NCBI RefSeq assembly: GCF_030247185.1
Contig: NC_080571.1
Location: forward strand, 144,289,691-144,353,690
Direction of reading: 5' to 3'
Length of the DNA stretch: 64,000 nt
DNA from: Malaya genurostris
Taxonomy: Eukaryota; Arthropoda; Insecta; Diptera; Culicidae
Part shown: one piece after another, positions 10,911-23,242 of the stretch
Layout of the letters: each line of letters begins with the position of its first letter
Position numbering within the stretch: the stretch's first letter is position 1
Notes under the pieces: generated by a model
What the model was told of the DNA's origin: nothing
Seen by the model: the letters and a program-made list of their open reading frames with translations, nothing else
The model's database searches: none
Position numbers and translations under genes: made by a program

Positions 10911-12407
10911 CAAAAAACTAAAAAGTTCATTTTCTCCTGGGCCCGACGGCTTACCTGCTGTTATTTTACGTCGCTGTATTGGCGCTTTAGCTGGACCACT
11001 AAGTGTTATTTTCACTCGATCATTTGAGCAAGCTAAATTCCCACGGATATGGAAACAATCCTACATTTGCCCAATATTCAAAGATGGCGATCGTCGTAAT
11101 GTTGTAAACTATCGTGGCATAACTAATCTTTCCGCTTCATCGAAACTTTTCGAGATTATTGTGAGTAGTGCTATATTAGATCGAGCAAGAAATTATATAT
11201 CATTCGATCAACATGGATTCATGCCAGGAAGATCAGTTGCAACAAATCTGCTAACACTTACTTCAAAGTGTATTGCCAGCATGGAAGCTAAAGCTCAGAT
11301 GGATGTCATTTACACGGATCTAAAAGCTGCTTTCGACAAAATTGACCACACAATACTTCTAAGCAAATTATCTCGTCTCGGATTTTCCGCCCATCTTGTG
11401 TCCTGGTTGAGCTCATATCTCTCCGGGAGAGTTCTACGAGTAAAATTGAGCAACAGTTCATCATCACTTTTCTCTAACAACTCAGGAGTTCCTCAAGGCA
11501 GTAATTTAGGACCTTTGCTTTTCGTGTTATATTTCAACGATGTCTCATTTGCTTTGGGAACTGATTGCAAACTGACATATGCAGACGACCTGAAATTGTA
11601 CCTCGTTATTCGCACTGTGGAGGATTGTTGGCGGTTGCAAAATGCACTTGAATCGTTCGTAGATTGGTGTAGTCGAAACAAACTTATAATCAACGTCGCA
11701 AAATGTCAGGTGATCACGTTTCACCGTACTCTGAGACCTGTTAAATTTGACTATCGCATCGATGGCTCAGTCTTGACTAGAGTTACCCAGGTTCGCGATT
11801 TGGGAATACTGCTAGATGAAAAATTATCATTTGATTTACAACGATCACAGATCATCTCAAAAGCATCACGTCAATTAGGCTTTATCAGTAAAATCGCCAA
11901 GGATTTTAGAGATCCTCACTGTTTGAAAGCTTTGTATTGTTCACTTGTCCGGCCTATTCTAGAGAATGTTTCAGTAGTTTGGATTCCTTATCAACTTTCG
12001 TGGAGCATACGCATTGAAAGAGTTCAAAAACGATTCGTTCGTCTGGCATTAAGAACTTACCTTGGCAAAATCCTGCTAATCTGCCCCCGTATCAGGATAG
12101 ATGTCAACTATTAGGAATCGATACGCTTCGTCGGCGCCGAAAAATCCAACAAGCATTATTAATTGCAAAACTGATCAATGGGGAAATTGATGCTCCTGAA
12201 TTACGCTCTGTAGTAAATTTTTGGATACCGAATAGGACACTGCGGAATACATCACTGCTTCAGCAGAGATTTCACAGGACTCGTTTTGGCTTTAATGAAC
12301 CGATTACTGCTTCCATTCGAACTTTCACCGCTGTTGAGGATCTTTTCGAGTTTGGTGAATCATCTAGTCATTTCGCGAAAAAACTGAAACGATCCACTGT
12401 GATTTGA
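10911..12407 (+). pseudogene. reverse transcriptase (partial, one frameshift)
   Basis: The frame is open from the truncation point to 12114. Motifs in order: SPGPDGLPAVILRR (RT0), NYRGITNLSASSKLFE (RT1), QHGFMPGRS (RT2), YTDLKAAFDKIDH (RT3 with the first catalytic Asp), GVPQGSNLGPLLF (RT4), YADDLKLY (RT5, 11578 onward). A one-base frameshift near 12055 separates the last ~115 residues (LPPYQDRCQLLGIDTLRRRR to the stop near 12405). No RNase H domain is present. Otherwise well preserved, so fairly young. Clade uncertain; it groups by eye with the RTs at 17.3 kb and 48 kb. Confidence 0.85.
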
Positions 12408-12630
12408 ATTTTTAAGTTATTTTATTAGTGACATTTGTGATACTAGCTTTAAGTTACATTGTGTTTCATTACTTTCGTTTATGTTCTTGAAAAGATAGTG
12501 GTTTTTGCGCCCGTTTGAGAATGACAAACGAACAGTTCAACTCAAATGGGTTTTTCCCACTCTAATTGTCCATTTAGATCTGGTATCCGATGGACACAAT
12601 AATAGTAAATAAATAAATAAATAAATAAAT
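10911..12630 (+). mobile_element. 5'-truncated non-LTR retrotransposon in Rep-A copy 2
   Basis: 1.72-kb 3' part of a jockey-superfamily element, ending in (AAAT)n at 12603-12630 as expected for target-primed insertion. The 3' UTR runs from about 12408. It starts abruptly in the pre-RT region, so it is 5'-truncated. The flanks match an uninterrupted Rep-A (copy 1). No clear target duplication beyond AAAT. Confidence 0.85.
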
Positions 12631-12679
12631 CTGTATTCCAGAACTAAAACCTGAAACTTGAAGACGACTTTTCGTTACG

Positions 12680-13260
12680 ACTACCGAAAAGCAAGTGAGA
12701 ACTGCTTTCATTATTGACGACCGCTGCGCTCCCGATGATTGAAGTCCAAATAAGAGCACGACCTGAGCGTTTAAGGTTTAGTACCACGCAAAAGGTCTGC
12801 TCCCATTATTGACGACCGCTGCGCTCCCGACGATTGAAGTCTAAATGAAAGCACGACCTAAGCGTTTGAGGTTTTATACCACGCAAAAGGTCTGCTTTCA
12901 TTGACGACTGCTCCACCTGACGATTGAAGTCCAAATGAGAGCACGACCTGAGCGTTTGAGGTTTGGTACCACGCAAAAGGTCTGCTCTTATTATTGACGA
13001 CCGCTGCTCCCGACGATTGAAGTCCAAATGAGCGCACGACCTGAACGTTTGAGGTTTGATACCACGCAAAAGGTTTGCTCTCATTATTGACGACCGCTGT
13101 GCTCCAGACGATTGAAGTTTAAATTAAAGCACGACCTAGCGTTTGAGGTTTTATACCACGCAAAAGGTTTGCTTTCATTACCGACTGCTCCACCTGACGA
13201 CTGAAGTCCAAATGAGAGTTGCGAAATGAGCGTTTGAGGTTTTTAACCACGCAGAAGGTG
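12680..13260 (+). repeat. about 93-bp minisatellite inside Rep-A copy 2
   Basis: Six units of 90-96 bp; GCACG recurs at 12756, 12851, 12941, 13033 and 13129. Same core as in copy 1 but two more units, so the array length is variable between copies. Confidence 0.8.
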
Positions 13261-13624
13261 CACTATTCGAAGCTGCTGGTCCCACGACGTTTGCTTGCAT
13301 CCAAAGCACAGAAAGAAATGATCGAGTTTCGACCACGGTTCCCCTTTTATAAGCAGTCAGTTGAAGATATGTGCCTCAAAATCGCAAATGTAAAGAATTT
13401 ACCGCGTTGTTTTAAAATTTTCAGAAAACCTAATTTTTGAGTTGCTCACACTGTTCAAAATATTATCCTAAATTCCTGATCATATTTTTGATGAAATGGT
13501 GAAAGAATTATGTTGCTGCCTTTAATACAAGTCGAGAAATTTACGATTAAGTTCTGCCCATTCTTGCATATGGGTAATTTTGAAAAGGCACCCCATAGTA
13601 AAGTAAGTCGTATTCACGACAAAA

Positions 13625-15180
13625 TTTGTTCACGAACGATGGTCAAAAACCGGTACAAATCTCGCAAAACTGTCTGATAAATAGAATGACAATACAAAAC
13701 AAATCCGCAAAAACAACTGTTCATTGAATAGAAATAGAAAAAAATAAGTTCGGACCCAACCTCACAAACGCTACAAATCCCGTTTACCCTGTTGTTCCGG
13801 AAATAGTATCCACAACAAATTTAGGTATTCCGTATGAAACTGTGAGAGTCTTCCTTTGAGCATATAAGGTTGTGAAAATCGATTTGGCTATCTTGAATAA
13901 AGTTTGGTGATTTGCAGTTTTCAATGACCATTTGAAATTCTTTCGAAACCGGATTCAGATGACCCGAATAGCAGAAGTTGATTCGTTTGCAAGCAACCAA
14001 TATGACCTACAAATTGGAACAGTTTTGAACGTATTTAAATCGAGACTTACTATCTCACGCTCTATTTTGAATCAACCAACTAAACGACATTTAATAAATG
14101 ATTCGAACTTGCGTTTTTGTTACTTCTGCATATGTAAGTCAAGCTAAATAGCATGAATTAGCAGCATAAAACATGTAGTAGGATTATTATTATTATTATT
14201 ACTATTATTATTATTATTAATGTTTTTACTGACAGAACTACACCACCGGCACGGTATTACTGCACTACATAAAAATTGCATATATTTTTCAAATAAACTT
14301 CAATTCATTGACATTCTTTTATTTTTATTTTATATCATTTATTTTACCTCGGCTTTAGATTCCTTTATTCTTTCGGTCGCACTTATAAAATAGCTAAAAT
14401 TTTTATCAACCGCAGCACCGTATTTTACTAATATCTCACACTAGTAGCAGACATCCGTAACCGTTAAGTTTTCTTCATAGCGTGTACGGAATAGGACAAA
14501 GCAAACATAGATAGTTTTTTTTGTTTTCTTCTTCCACGGTACTGTATTGTCATTCTATATGCCAAATTGAAAATTTCGACGCTCATCGCCCTGTAACAGC
14601 GGAACCGGAATTTGGATCCGGATGAAATTTCACAGTAGCTTCAACGATAATATGAGCTTTAATTCAAATCATGACTTGTGAAGATCGGTCAGAACTAACA
14701 AGTTCTGCACACTAAAAAAATTTGTTCGACGGTTTTATGAGATTTGTACCTGTTTTTTACCATCGTTCGTGAAAAAATACTAATGATACTGATTTGGTAA
14801 CCTTCCACTTATCACGCTTTAGTTCCGGAACGAGAAGTCAATTCCAGATAAAATGTTTTACAAACTTTTAGGAAGCTATAAGACCTTTCATTTGAATTGC
14901 GAAAATCGGTTGAGCTGTTTCAGAGATAATTGAGTGTAAGTTTTTCTCCAATTTTTACATATTACCATATAACTCCGGGACCGAAAATCGAATCCAAATG
15001 AACTTCAATAGCAGGCAATGGGACCATAACAACTTTCATTCGAATCTAAGTTCGTAAAAATCGATTCAGCCACCTCTGAGAAAAGTGAGTGCATATTTTT
15101 GTTACATGTATGACATTCGGCCCTGCGGACCTCGGTTAAAAAGTCGGTTTTCACAGTAATTTCATAGCCTTTCTATATAT
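13625..15180 (-). repeat. composite of short repeats and reverse Rep-B
   Basis: 13625-13665 (TTCACGAACGATGGTCAAAA) recurs inverted at about 14725-14770. 13770-13890 and 14580-15180 are reverse Rep-B pieces, the latter ending at the CCTTTCTATATATGAAAGG palindrome. An (ATT)n tract lies at 14183-14220. No gene seen. Confidence 0.5.
13705..13850 (+). repeat. left arm of a ~150-bp inverted repeat
   Basis: From AACAACTGTTCATTGAATAG to about TATGAAACTGTGAGAGTC. Its diverged reverse complement lies at 16510-16672. Confidence 0.6.
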
Positions 15181-15242
15181 GAAAGGCAAGAATAATAATG
15201 ATAACAGTAATAATACTAATAATAATAATCCTACTACATGTT
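14170..15242. repeat. inverted (ATT)n/(AAT)n pair
   Basis: 14170-14195 AACATGTAGTAGGATTATTA is the exact inverse of 15217-15242 (TAATCCTACTACATGTT side), each continuing into an (ATT)n or (AAT)n microsatellite pointing inward. Confidence 0.6.
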
Positions 15243-16509
15243 ACATGGCCAAATCGATTTTCACAACCTTATACACGGGCGAAATTCCGATTCTAGAAAT
15301 GATCAAAACGAATATTGATTTGAGGAAAATAATATATTTTCATGTTATGATAATACACCATGACTAAAACTTCTCGGATCATGATCCATTTGAACTGATT
15401 TCGCTGAAATTTAAACGTAACGCAATTGACTTTGTTGGGTATAACTTCAGGCGTGTTTTTACTACGATGGTAATTTTTGCAACATAAATACAGGCGTTTT
15501 GTTTTAAAATATGAAGATTTCAAACATGAAATAAATGGAATGGTATGATGAACGTATTTTTCGCGATTTTAACTAATGTCTCAAATGATGTACATTTGAA
15601 TAGCAAAACAGTGAGCTTCTTTTAATCAGAATCATTAACAAATCAAATATTATGTTTTTGAAAAACGACGACGCCTAAAATAACGTGTTTACTTGCTTGC
15701 ATTGCTCCAGTTTTGATTTTGTGTTTCATAATTGAAACACTTAAAAAAACTGCAGGAAAAAACACATGTGAATCAAACCTCTTGAAAAGAAACTCTATGT
15801 CGAATTCTTTCAAATATCGCGCATTGATTTTTCCGTTTACGTTTTCAAAACATCGTTTGCAAAATCGTCTTATTTAAAATATTTAGGTGAATCAATGCAG
15901 CTTGTGTTGTTATATCTATAAAACAAATTAATCAAAGTGGTTGAACAAAATATTTTTCTGATTTTCGTTAGATGGTGTTCCAAATTCACAATCGAATTTA
16001 TTTTTTGGTTTACGCTAGCTCTCGGAATATTATTCTAGCAACAACGATCACATCAAATATGTAAGAATACATTCAAACAAAATGTAACATTGATGTTTGT
16101 CAAATGAAAATCGTAGCCGTGCTTAGTCTCTTTTTCAGTTTGTTATCTTTATGTTGTCAATTCTCTATCAGCCGGTGGGTAAAACAACACGACTATTATA
16201 TGAATATGTCTCAGGATCAAGTAAACATTTTCAGTAGTTCTTACTTTTCAATGTCTGCTTTTTGCCTTAAAATTAAACAATTAAGCAGTCCAGCACATTA
16301 TTTGAGGCAGAGGGTTCAAAGTGATATTCGGGTAGAAAATAGGAGTTACGAGCTTTGAAAGGCGTACATTACTCAAGTAACGCATTTTCGAACCATGATT
16401 AATTTTCATGGAAGAAGAGTTATTGCTCATGGTTTCATGAGCCGTTAAAATGATTGGTTTCATGGTTTTCTAATGGTTGACAGCAGTAACGGATTTCTTT
16501 TCGTGTATG
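15243..16509. other. no recognisable feature
   Basis: About 1.27 kb of A/T-rich sequence. A short open frame at 16104-16358 begins with a hydrophobic stretch but has no other support. No repeat terminus recognised. Confidence 0.45.
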
Positions 16510-16672
16510 TTCCAAGTGAGACTCTTACAGTTTCATACGAAATTCCTAAATTTGTTGTGGATACTATTTCCGAAACTACAGAGTAAACAGGATTTGTAGA
16601 GTTTGTGAGATTTGGTCCGAACAAACTTTCTTATTTCTATTCAATAAACAGTTGTTTTTGTGAAACTCACGG
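16510..16672 (-). repeat. right arm of the ~150-bp inverted repeat
   Basis: Reverse complement of 13705-13850 with scattered differences; key words are TTTGTTGTGGATACTATTTC and ATTCAATAAACAGTTGTT. Confidence 0.6.
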
Positions 16673-16681
16673 TAATATTTA

Positions 16682-16799
16682 TGGTGTATTGAGTAATATG
16701 AGAAAGGCATCATTACACCATTAGGTGGATTAAAGCAGTTTTTTTTAATTTTATCCCATAACTTCAAAACAGGAAGTCAGACCCAAACAATATTCAAAC
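16682..16799. repeat. Rep-B ends, tail to tail
   Basis: Forward terminal block GAGAAAGGCATCATTACACC...GGTGGATTAAA directly followed by the start of a reverse body (CAAAACAGGAAGTCAGACCC). The reverse body continues at 19646 on the other side of a non-LTR insertion. Confidence 0.55.
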
Positions 16800-19645
16800 A
16801 TTTTGCATAGGACTATATTCAATGTTTATTAATTTATTTAATCAACAGACAAATTTAAGTCCTATTGATTGTTTCTAAGAATATTTAAAATTTTTTCTCT
16901 TATTCGGTTGCGGGAGAAATGGAAATAGAATACTATAGAAACACCGTTGAAGGTTCGTTGAAATCCAATAACGGCACCGTTGATTCCGTAGTTAGTGCGA
17001 CATAGAGGCAATCTGAGGAGGTTGTTGTTGCAGAGAGCTCTGGAACGAGCGTTGGGGTTGATTTGACTAAGAAGTGCTGGCAATAGATATTGTTCCTCAA
17101 GACACCGGCTATCAGTATTGCACGGGACAGGTCACGGCGCACTTGCAAAGTATCGAGACCGATAAGCATTCCACGGCTTTCGTAGCTCGGAAGCTGATGA
17201 GTGTTGTTTCAGGGCAATTGGCGAAGAGCGAAACGAACAAAACGTCGTTGGATTGACTCGATTCTGAGAACACCATTGACATAGTGGGGGTTTCATATCA
17301 CCGAGCAGTATTCGAGTGTTGAACGAACAAGTGAGCAGTAGAGCGACTTCAAACAGTATATATCTGTGAAGCGCTTAGCAGTTCTCATAACAAATCCCAA
17401 GCAACGAGAAGCCTTCGTTACTATGTAACCAATATGCTGCTTGTAATTCATTTGTTCGTCTAGATAAACTCCAAGATCCTTGACATAAGTGACTCTTTCA
17501 ATCGCTGCATCATGGAGGCAATAATCAAACCGCAAAGGGTCTTTCTTACGAGTGAATGTGAAAATAGAGCATTTGCTAACATTTAGTGTCATACGGTTGT
17601 TCTCGCACCATCTTGTCAAAATGGTCGGTTGACGCTGAAGGGATGAAGCATCCTCTGCACTCTTGATTACTTGGTATAACTTTAAGTCATCAGCAAAAGA
17701 TTGTCGTGGGCCTTCTAGTGAGTAATTTACATCGTTGAAATATAGGAGGAAAATCAGTGGGCCGAGATGGCTTCCTTGAGGTTTGCCGGAAAAAGCAAAG
17801 AACTCCTGCGATAGACTGCCATTGATTTTGACCGCCAGCCGTCGATTGCAGAGATACGATTGCATCCATCGAAGAATGCTGGAACCGAAACCCAGCCTAT
17901 CCAGTTTGGCGATCGTGATAGCGTGATTGATTTTATCAAAAGTTGCGGAGAGATCTGTGTAAATAGCATCCGTTTGGAAGCCGTTAGACATAGCATTATT
18001 ATGTACGTCATAAAGGATAGAAGATTAGTAGCAGTGGAGCGTTTCGGCATGAATCCGTGTTGAGTGTCCGCGATGTATTGTTCACAGTGGTCAGAAATTG
18101 GGTTTAGAACTACTAATTCAAACAATTTAGAGATGGCGCTTAGGGCAGTAATACCACGATAATTGCAGTTAGAACAGCGTTAGCGTCGATATTGATTGAA
18201 TTCAAAAATTGGCTCTATATGGGAACATTAAGAGCCGTCTGAGAGATTTGGTACGGGCTTAAGGTCTCTCTAGAAAAACCCCTGGAAACATAGTCGAAGG
18301 TAGGTCCAACTCCTTTCTAAGCTCGTTAATATGTTTCCAAAATGGTTTTGGATCGGACTTTGGTCTAGTCTGTACATTGCGCAAATAGTTCGAGTAGCAA
18401 CGCTTGGCTGTCTGTTTATATACTTTGTTTATTTGCATGTAATTTTGTCGAAGAACTAAACCGCCATTCTTCGAATATTTCTTCAATGCAGTCCTTTTTA
18501 AGCTTTTCAAACGTATTACCTCTGCAGTTTGTGAGGAGCCTGTTTGGAGGGCTGTCTAAATCGCTTAGGAACGTATTGATCGATTGCATACGTCATAACG
18601 TTAGAAAAGGTTTGAGTCACAAGATTAGCATCGTCGTTGTCAAGAATTTCACTCCAGGTCAAGTTAGTAAGAACAACAATGATACTATTGCAGTCGGCTT
18701 TTTCGAAATTGTAGCTGACGATGCAAGAATTATATCGGTCGTGCGACGATCCATGTGATTCGAGTACAATGTGGAGTGGAGGGCGGTACCTAACGGATTT
18801 CACTAGAGGCAAGGGTGCTGCGATAATTCTGGGTGCACAATCGGATTGGCTCGAGAAGCAGAGGTCGAGAATTCTGGCATTCTCATTTTGAATATGATTT
18901 ACTTGACGTAACAGGTTGAGACTGTATCGGTCGAGCATGTTCATGATACCAGTGTGGAAGGATGAATGTAACTGATTTACATACAGGAAACCGTCGGAAG
19001 CAGGGATCCATTTCAGGCCGGGAAAATTGAAATCACCGATAATAAGGATTTCATCACTAGGTCGCATATGAACGGAAGTAATTTCGTCTATCGATTTATA
19101 TGCGTATCTATCAGTGACAGGTCACGTATCCGGTCCGGCGTAAGACAAACCACACAGAGAAATAATGATGAGCTATCACTCAGACTGATCTTCACACATA
19201 CCCGCTCAACGCTGTTTTCAGAAGCGTTCTGCAAAAGTTGTGCTTTCAAACGACGACGAATAGCAACAAGAACTCTACCACCGATGATTTTTTAATATTG
19301 CGGGAGCTACGATCGGTTCGAAATACTTCGTAGTTGCTACCGAATGCTTGTATGGACAATGTATTTTCGGTCAGACAAGTTTCCGTTAACGCGATGATAT
19401 CAAAACACTCGTCCGAACAAGCTAGTCGGTAATTCTCCAAGCATGAATTCATACCACCAGCGATCTGATAATAGATTTGAATTTGTAAAGATTTCGAAGA
19501 GCAGGTAGTCTATGTAAGTTTAAGTTTTAAGCAGGGAGGCAGTCAATTTTTGAATTGTGCAAGTTGCTAGTATACTTGCCGGTGGCGACGGGTTGGAAGA
19601 TCTCTTCACCGCTCTCGCACACTTGACCGGGACGGCTGGCGAGCT
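16800..19645 (-). mobile_element. non-LTR retrotransposon relic inserted in Rep-B
   Basis: About 2.85 kb read on the minus strand, with a degenerate A/T tail at the left edge (ATTAATTTATTTAATC on plus). Rep-B sequence is continuous across the two edges: GCATAGGACT before, TTGAATCTAAGTTTGTGAAA after. Contains endonuclease and RT relics. A short open stretch just upstream (about 19520-19645) may be the end of ORF1, but I cannot confirm that. Confidence 0.75.
16862..19490 (-). pseudogene. ORF2 relic: endonuclease and reverse transcriptase
   Basis: Read 3' to 5' on plus. Endonuclease: ALTETCL near 19400, then GDFNFPGLKW near 19030, and RILDLCFSS near 18870. Linker with FWKHINELRKELDLP near 18340. 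RT: QHGFMPKRSTATNL near 18050, YTDLSATFDKINH near 17960, PQGSHLGPLIF, FADDLKLY near 17690, DLGVYLDEQMN, then TLEYCSVI. The C-terminal part (16862-17169) reads YGINGAVIGFQRTFNGV. At least four frameshifts or stops (near 19290, 18515, 17990 and 17290) make it dead. Confidence 0.8.
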
Positions 19646-19955
19646 TTCAATTGAATCTAAGTTTGTGAAAATCTGTTTACCCATCATCGAGAGAAGGTGG
19701 TGCATTTATTTTCACAATTTTTTGTCCATTTTACCCCATGATAATATGCAGGAATTTTGTCTGAAACCACAAGACCTTTCATTCAAGTTTGTGAAAATCG
19801 GTTCAGCCATGTCCGAGAAAAATTAGTGCAAAAAACGTTACAAACACACATTCGACGAACTGAGTATGACATGCTATATGACACACGGCCTTCCGGGCCT
19901 CGGCTCATAAGTCAGTTTTCACAGTGATTGCATAACCTTTCTATATGAGAAAGGG
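19646..19955 (-). repeat. Rep-B, remainder of the split copy
   Basis: Body units (TGTGAAAATCGGTTCAGCCA), then GGCCTTCCGGGCCTCGGCTC and the CCTTTCTATATGAGAAAGG palindrome. Confidence 0.6.
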
Positions 19956-20789
19956 ATAAATGCATTATTTGAAATCTTTATTGATATTTGCATAAGTTTT
20001 TTCAACCATACACTGACGTGACAAAGCGTTCGAATATTCTTTGGTGCAGATGAGATACTTTTCAAAACACAAAATAATGTTTGTTTCGCACAAATACCTT
20101 CAAAAGTTCTTTACAATTTCAGCTGCTCTTCATGTTAGCACAGGCTTATCTATAACCATTGTTTTTAAATTGATAGATTTTTCTCTACTTATTGATTTTA
20201 TATTATATTCCGGGAAAAAGTACGGAAACTTCCAATCGACACTGTATTTGTTTTAATTTTTTGTTGAATCATAAGGAATACGGTAACCGATATGAAATTA
20301 TTACTTAACTTTGTCTTGTAGTGTGTCACATTTTCATTATGATTTTTTTTGCTGTGACCAGATGGTTACCGAAAGATTACATCGGAACTTATTGTAACTT
20401 AGTATGATGAGAATGTATATCATGCGACTATTATACAGCATTGGATTTATTTTCTGTTCTATGAAAAAGTTACAGGTGCCACCTGGGAAACTGCCTTTCG
20501 TTATAAAATAATCATTATCACAATCATGAGCGATTACGTGGAAATAATGAAGTCATAAAAATTTTTGTAACGAGAAGGAAGTAGCAAGTGTTTATAACCA
20601 TGGAGGCCTAAGATATTGTAGATCGAATGTGACAAGGAACGTCAATTCAAGTACGTTATGAGCACATATACTTTTTGGATCTCATAGGTTACCAAGAAGG
20701 TATTTATAGAGAGGAAGGTTTTTTAAATGTTCCTAGCAAAAGGAATCAAACATAAAACTGACTAAATTTCATAAGAATACCATGAAAAT
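19956..20789. other. no gene; weak Rep-E similarity at its end
   Basis: A/T-rich DNA with no recognisable frame. From about 20560 to 20760 the wording (GAGAAGGAAGTAGCAAGTGT, ATACTTTTTGGATCTCATAG) resembles Rep-E at 5.6-6.5 kb. Confidence 0.4.
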
Positions 20790-21365
20790 TATGACTATTG
20801 TGAGATCTGAGATGGGGACAATGACCGTGCGCAATCTGAACATGTACGGAGTAGGGTAGTCAGACACACCAGTCCCGTTTAATCTAAACTGTGCCTGAAG
20901 AATCAGACGCCTGTCTATAAACAAATCATATACCCCGCAATTCAATACGCAGTCCCTGTTTGGCGGGGCTGTACACGAACGCATAAACTTAGGCTTCAGC
21001 ACATTCAAAGTAAGATCTTAAAGATGATTCTTAGTCTTCCCCCTTGGACGAAGACTATTGAAGTACATGTGATGGGTTCCCTAGATACGCTAGAAAAAAA
21101 ATTCGAACACTACTGCACGAAATTTGAAGAGAGGTGCTCAATCTCTTAAGTACAAATAATTCAAAATTTTAAGCTCTAGTTTAAGGATAGTTATAAGAAG
21201 ATAGATATTGTATTAATAGTCAAAGAGTAACTAAAACACCTATTATCAATAACGAATCGTATGAAAAACAAACATAAAAGGTCAAAGGGTCAAAACACTT
21301 GTGCTGTAAAACGTTGATGTAATACACAAAAATAAGATTAATAAACAGATTTTTAAGCAATGGAA
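20790..21365 (+). pseudogene. jockey-clade RT C-terminus and 3' UTR
   Basis: A plus-strand frame from about 20900 to a TAA near 21150 reads IYPAIQYAVPVWRGC, HKLRLQHIQSKILKMILSLP and FEHYCTKFEERCS. This is the typical end of a jockey-type RT (AIQY..PVW..C, then LQ..QNK.L). About 200 bp of 3' UTR follows and ends in an A-rich stretch near 21350. Heavily 5'-truncated; upstream codons are disrupted. Confidence 0.7.
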
Positions 21366-21384
21366 ATCGGTCATTTCGTCTAGT

Positions 21385-22050
21385 GCGTTAAACGGAACTG
21401 GATGTCGTGGTGAGGTTCTTCCACCAATATCAGTAACAGCTGATTCTCAAAATCTTCCTGGCGTTTGTGGCGTCTCTCTGCTGGTAGCACTCGATATCAT
21501 CTGTCAGGGTGATGCAGATGGGGATCATCCCTCATACTGCCTCAATTGATATTGTTCTATACGTACTCGAGACTCACATGGCCATCAGCCGGAACGCACT
21601 GTTAAACTTTTCACGATTCCACTTTTTTTCCTGCGCCGCACCAAAAGCAGGTACTCCATACCCCAGTATCGATGAGGAAACAGTAGCTATCAGGTGTCTT
21701 GTGCGGCTTCTCGGGCCGCCGACGTTTGGCATAATCCTCGCTATTCCGTTCATTGCATTCGTCGACCTATCACAGGCATAGTCTACGTGGCTGTTAAAAT
21801 TCAACCGATCGTCGATTATTACTCCCAGATGTCTCATAGCCCGCTTTCATGCTATCGTATGGCCTCTGACTTCTATTTCCATCCGCTGAACCGCCTTGCT
21901 ATTGATGACTAACAGCACTTTCGTTTTATGATGAGCAATATGTAGCTTAACTCCGTTCATCAAGCTCTCGATGGCACCCATTGTCTCCGAAATTGTTGCC
22001 TCCACTCCTTCGAGTGTCTCGCCTAGCACGGTTAAGGCTACATCATCAGA
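21385..22050 (-). pseudogene. R1-clade RT, C-terminal half (split element)
   Basis: The minus strand starts at SDDVALTVLGETLEGVEATI (just left of 22050), i.e. in the middle of the catalytic FADD box, and continues through HHKTKVLL, RHLGVIIDDRLNFNSHV, SSILGYGVPAFGAA and GMIPICITLTDDIECYQQRD. Small frame breaks near 21840 and 21570. The box is split by Rep-A copy 3; the missing upstream half is at 29374-31060. Confidence 0.85.
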
Positions 22051-22319
22051 AAAAAGTACGGGTGTGTAATATCAGAGACATAACTGGATGTCGTGAATAC
22101 GAATAAAACTGACACTCTTTCTTTATACATACTTCCGAATATCAATTAGTTGATCGATTGTGTGAATTGTGCAAGCTTTCTTCTTTTTCACTACTAGAAG
22201 TTGAAACGATACTCTTAAACTAAAGTACAGATTAATTACATTAAACATTCTGACACACAATTAAATATTACGAAATAACCAGTCTAGTACTTTATGATAA
22301 AATAATGGTGGTTCTGAAA

Positions 22320-22335
22320 GGAACCTTTCATTAAT
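22320..22335 (-). terminator. histone-type 3' stem-loop, Rep-A copy 3
   Basis: Minus strand GGTTCCTTTCAGAACC then ACCATTATTTTA, identical to the stem-loop at 998-1013. Confidence 0.5.
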
Positions 22336-23242
22336 GGCTTCTAAGTCTGTGCTAAGCATTTTATATAGTAAATCAGTAGAAAGTTCTGCTACAAACTACA
22401 AGTGGTTGAAAAACAGGCCGATACCGATAGCTATGAATGTTGAATATGTCGTACATCAAAAGATATTTGTGGTAAAGTTCTGCCCATTCTTGTACAGGGT
22501 AAATTTAGAAAAGGCGCCTCATAAGTCGTATTGAGGACAAAAGAATCGAATTGAAGAATTCTGGAATTAGGAACTGGACCTGAGCTCAAGAACTAGATTC
22601 AGAACTTAGAACAGACTCAGAATTCAGTTGGATTTTAATAGACTACAATTTCGAACCTCAGTTCCGGAATCTTTTTCCAGAATCCAGTTCAGCACGCAGG
22701 CTCTGAATTCTAAACCCATATTCTGGAATTAAGCTCTGGAACTTGAAGACGAACCGAACAGAAGAATTCTGGAATAAGGGACTGGACCTGAGTTGAAGAA
22801 CTAAATTTAGAACTAAGAGCAGACTCAGAGTTCAGTTGCAATACGAATGCGAATACGAGTTGCTACCTGAGCGTTTGAGGTTTTAACCACGCATAAGGTG
22901 CACTCTCCGTCGCTGTTGGTTGATGATATCGCTCCCTCCACGATTTGAAAGCAAATAATAAATCATTCTCACGACGTGTGCTTCCATCCAACACACAAAA
23001 AAACATGATCGATTTTTGACCACGTTTTCCTTTTCATACGCATTCAGATGAAGATATGTGCCTGACTACCACAAAATCGTCGTCCTTGCGCGAAAAAGCC
23101 AATCAAAAGTAAAGACTTTTCCGCGTTGTTTTCAAAGTTTTAGAAAACTTCATTTTTGAGTTGTTTGTGGTTATCTCACACTGTTCAAAATATTATCATG
23201 AATTCCTGATCATATTTTTGATTAAATGGTGAAAGAATTATG

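Larger units (their letters stand above)
10171..13624 (+). repeat. Rep-A copy 2, split by a non-LTR insertion
   Basis: Very similar to copy 1: same first 400 bases, stem-loops at 10436-10451 and 10746-10761 (minus strand), then a non-LTR element from 10911 to 12630, then a minisatellite and the CGTATTCACGAC end. In copy 1 the bases flanking the insertion point are contiguous (CCCTGAATTC/TAAATCTGTATTCC), which fixes the site. The middle module seen in copy 1 at about 1160-1310 is deleted here. Confidence 0.8.

Noticed and set aside
16104..16358. 84-codon frame with an N-terminal hydrophobic segment
   Set aside because: No homologous motif, A/T-driven composition, and no promoter or splice context.
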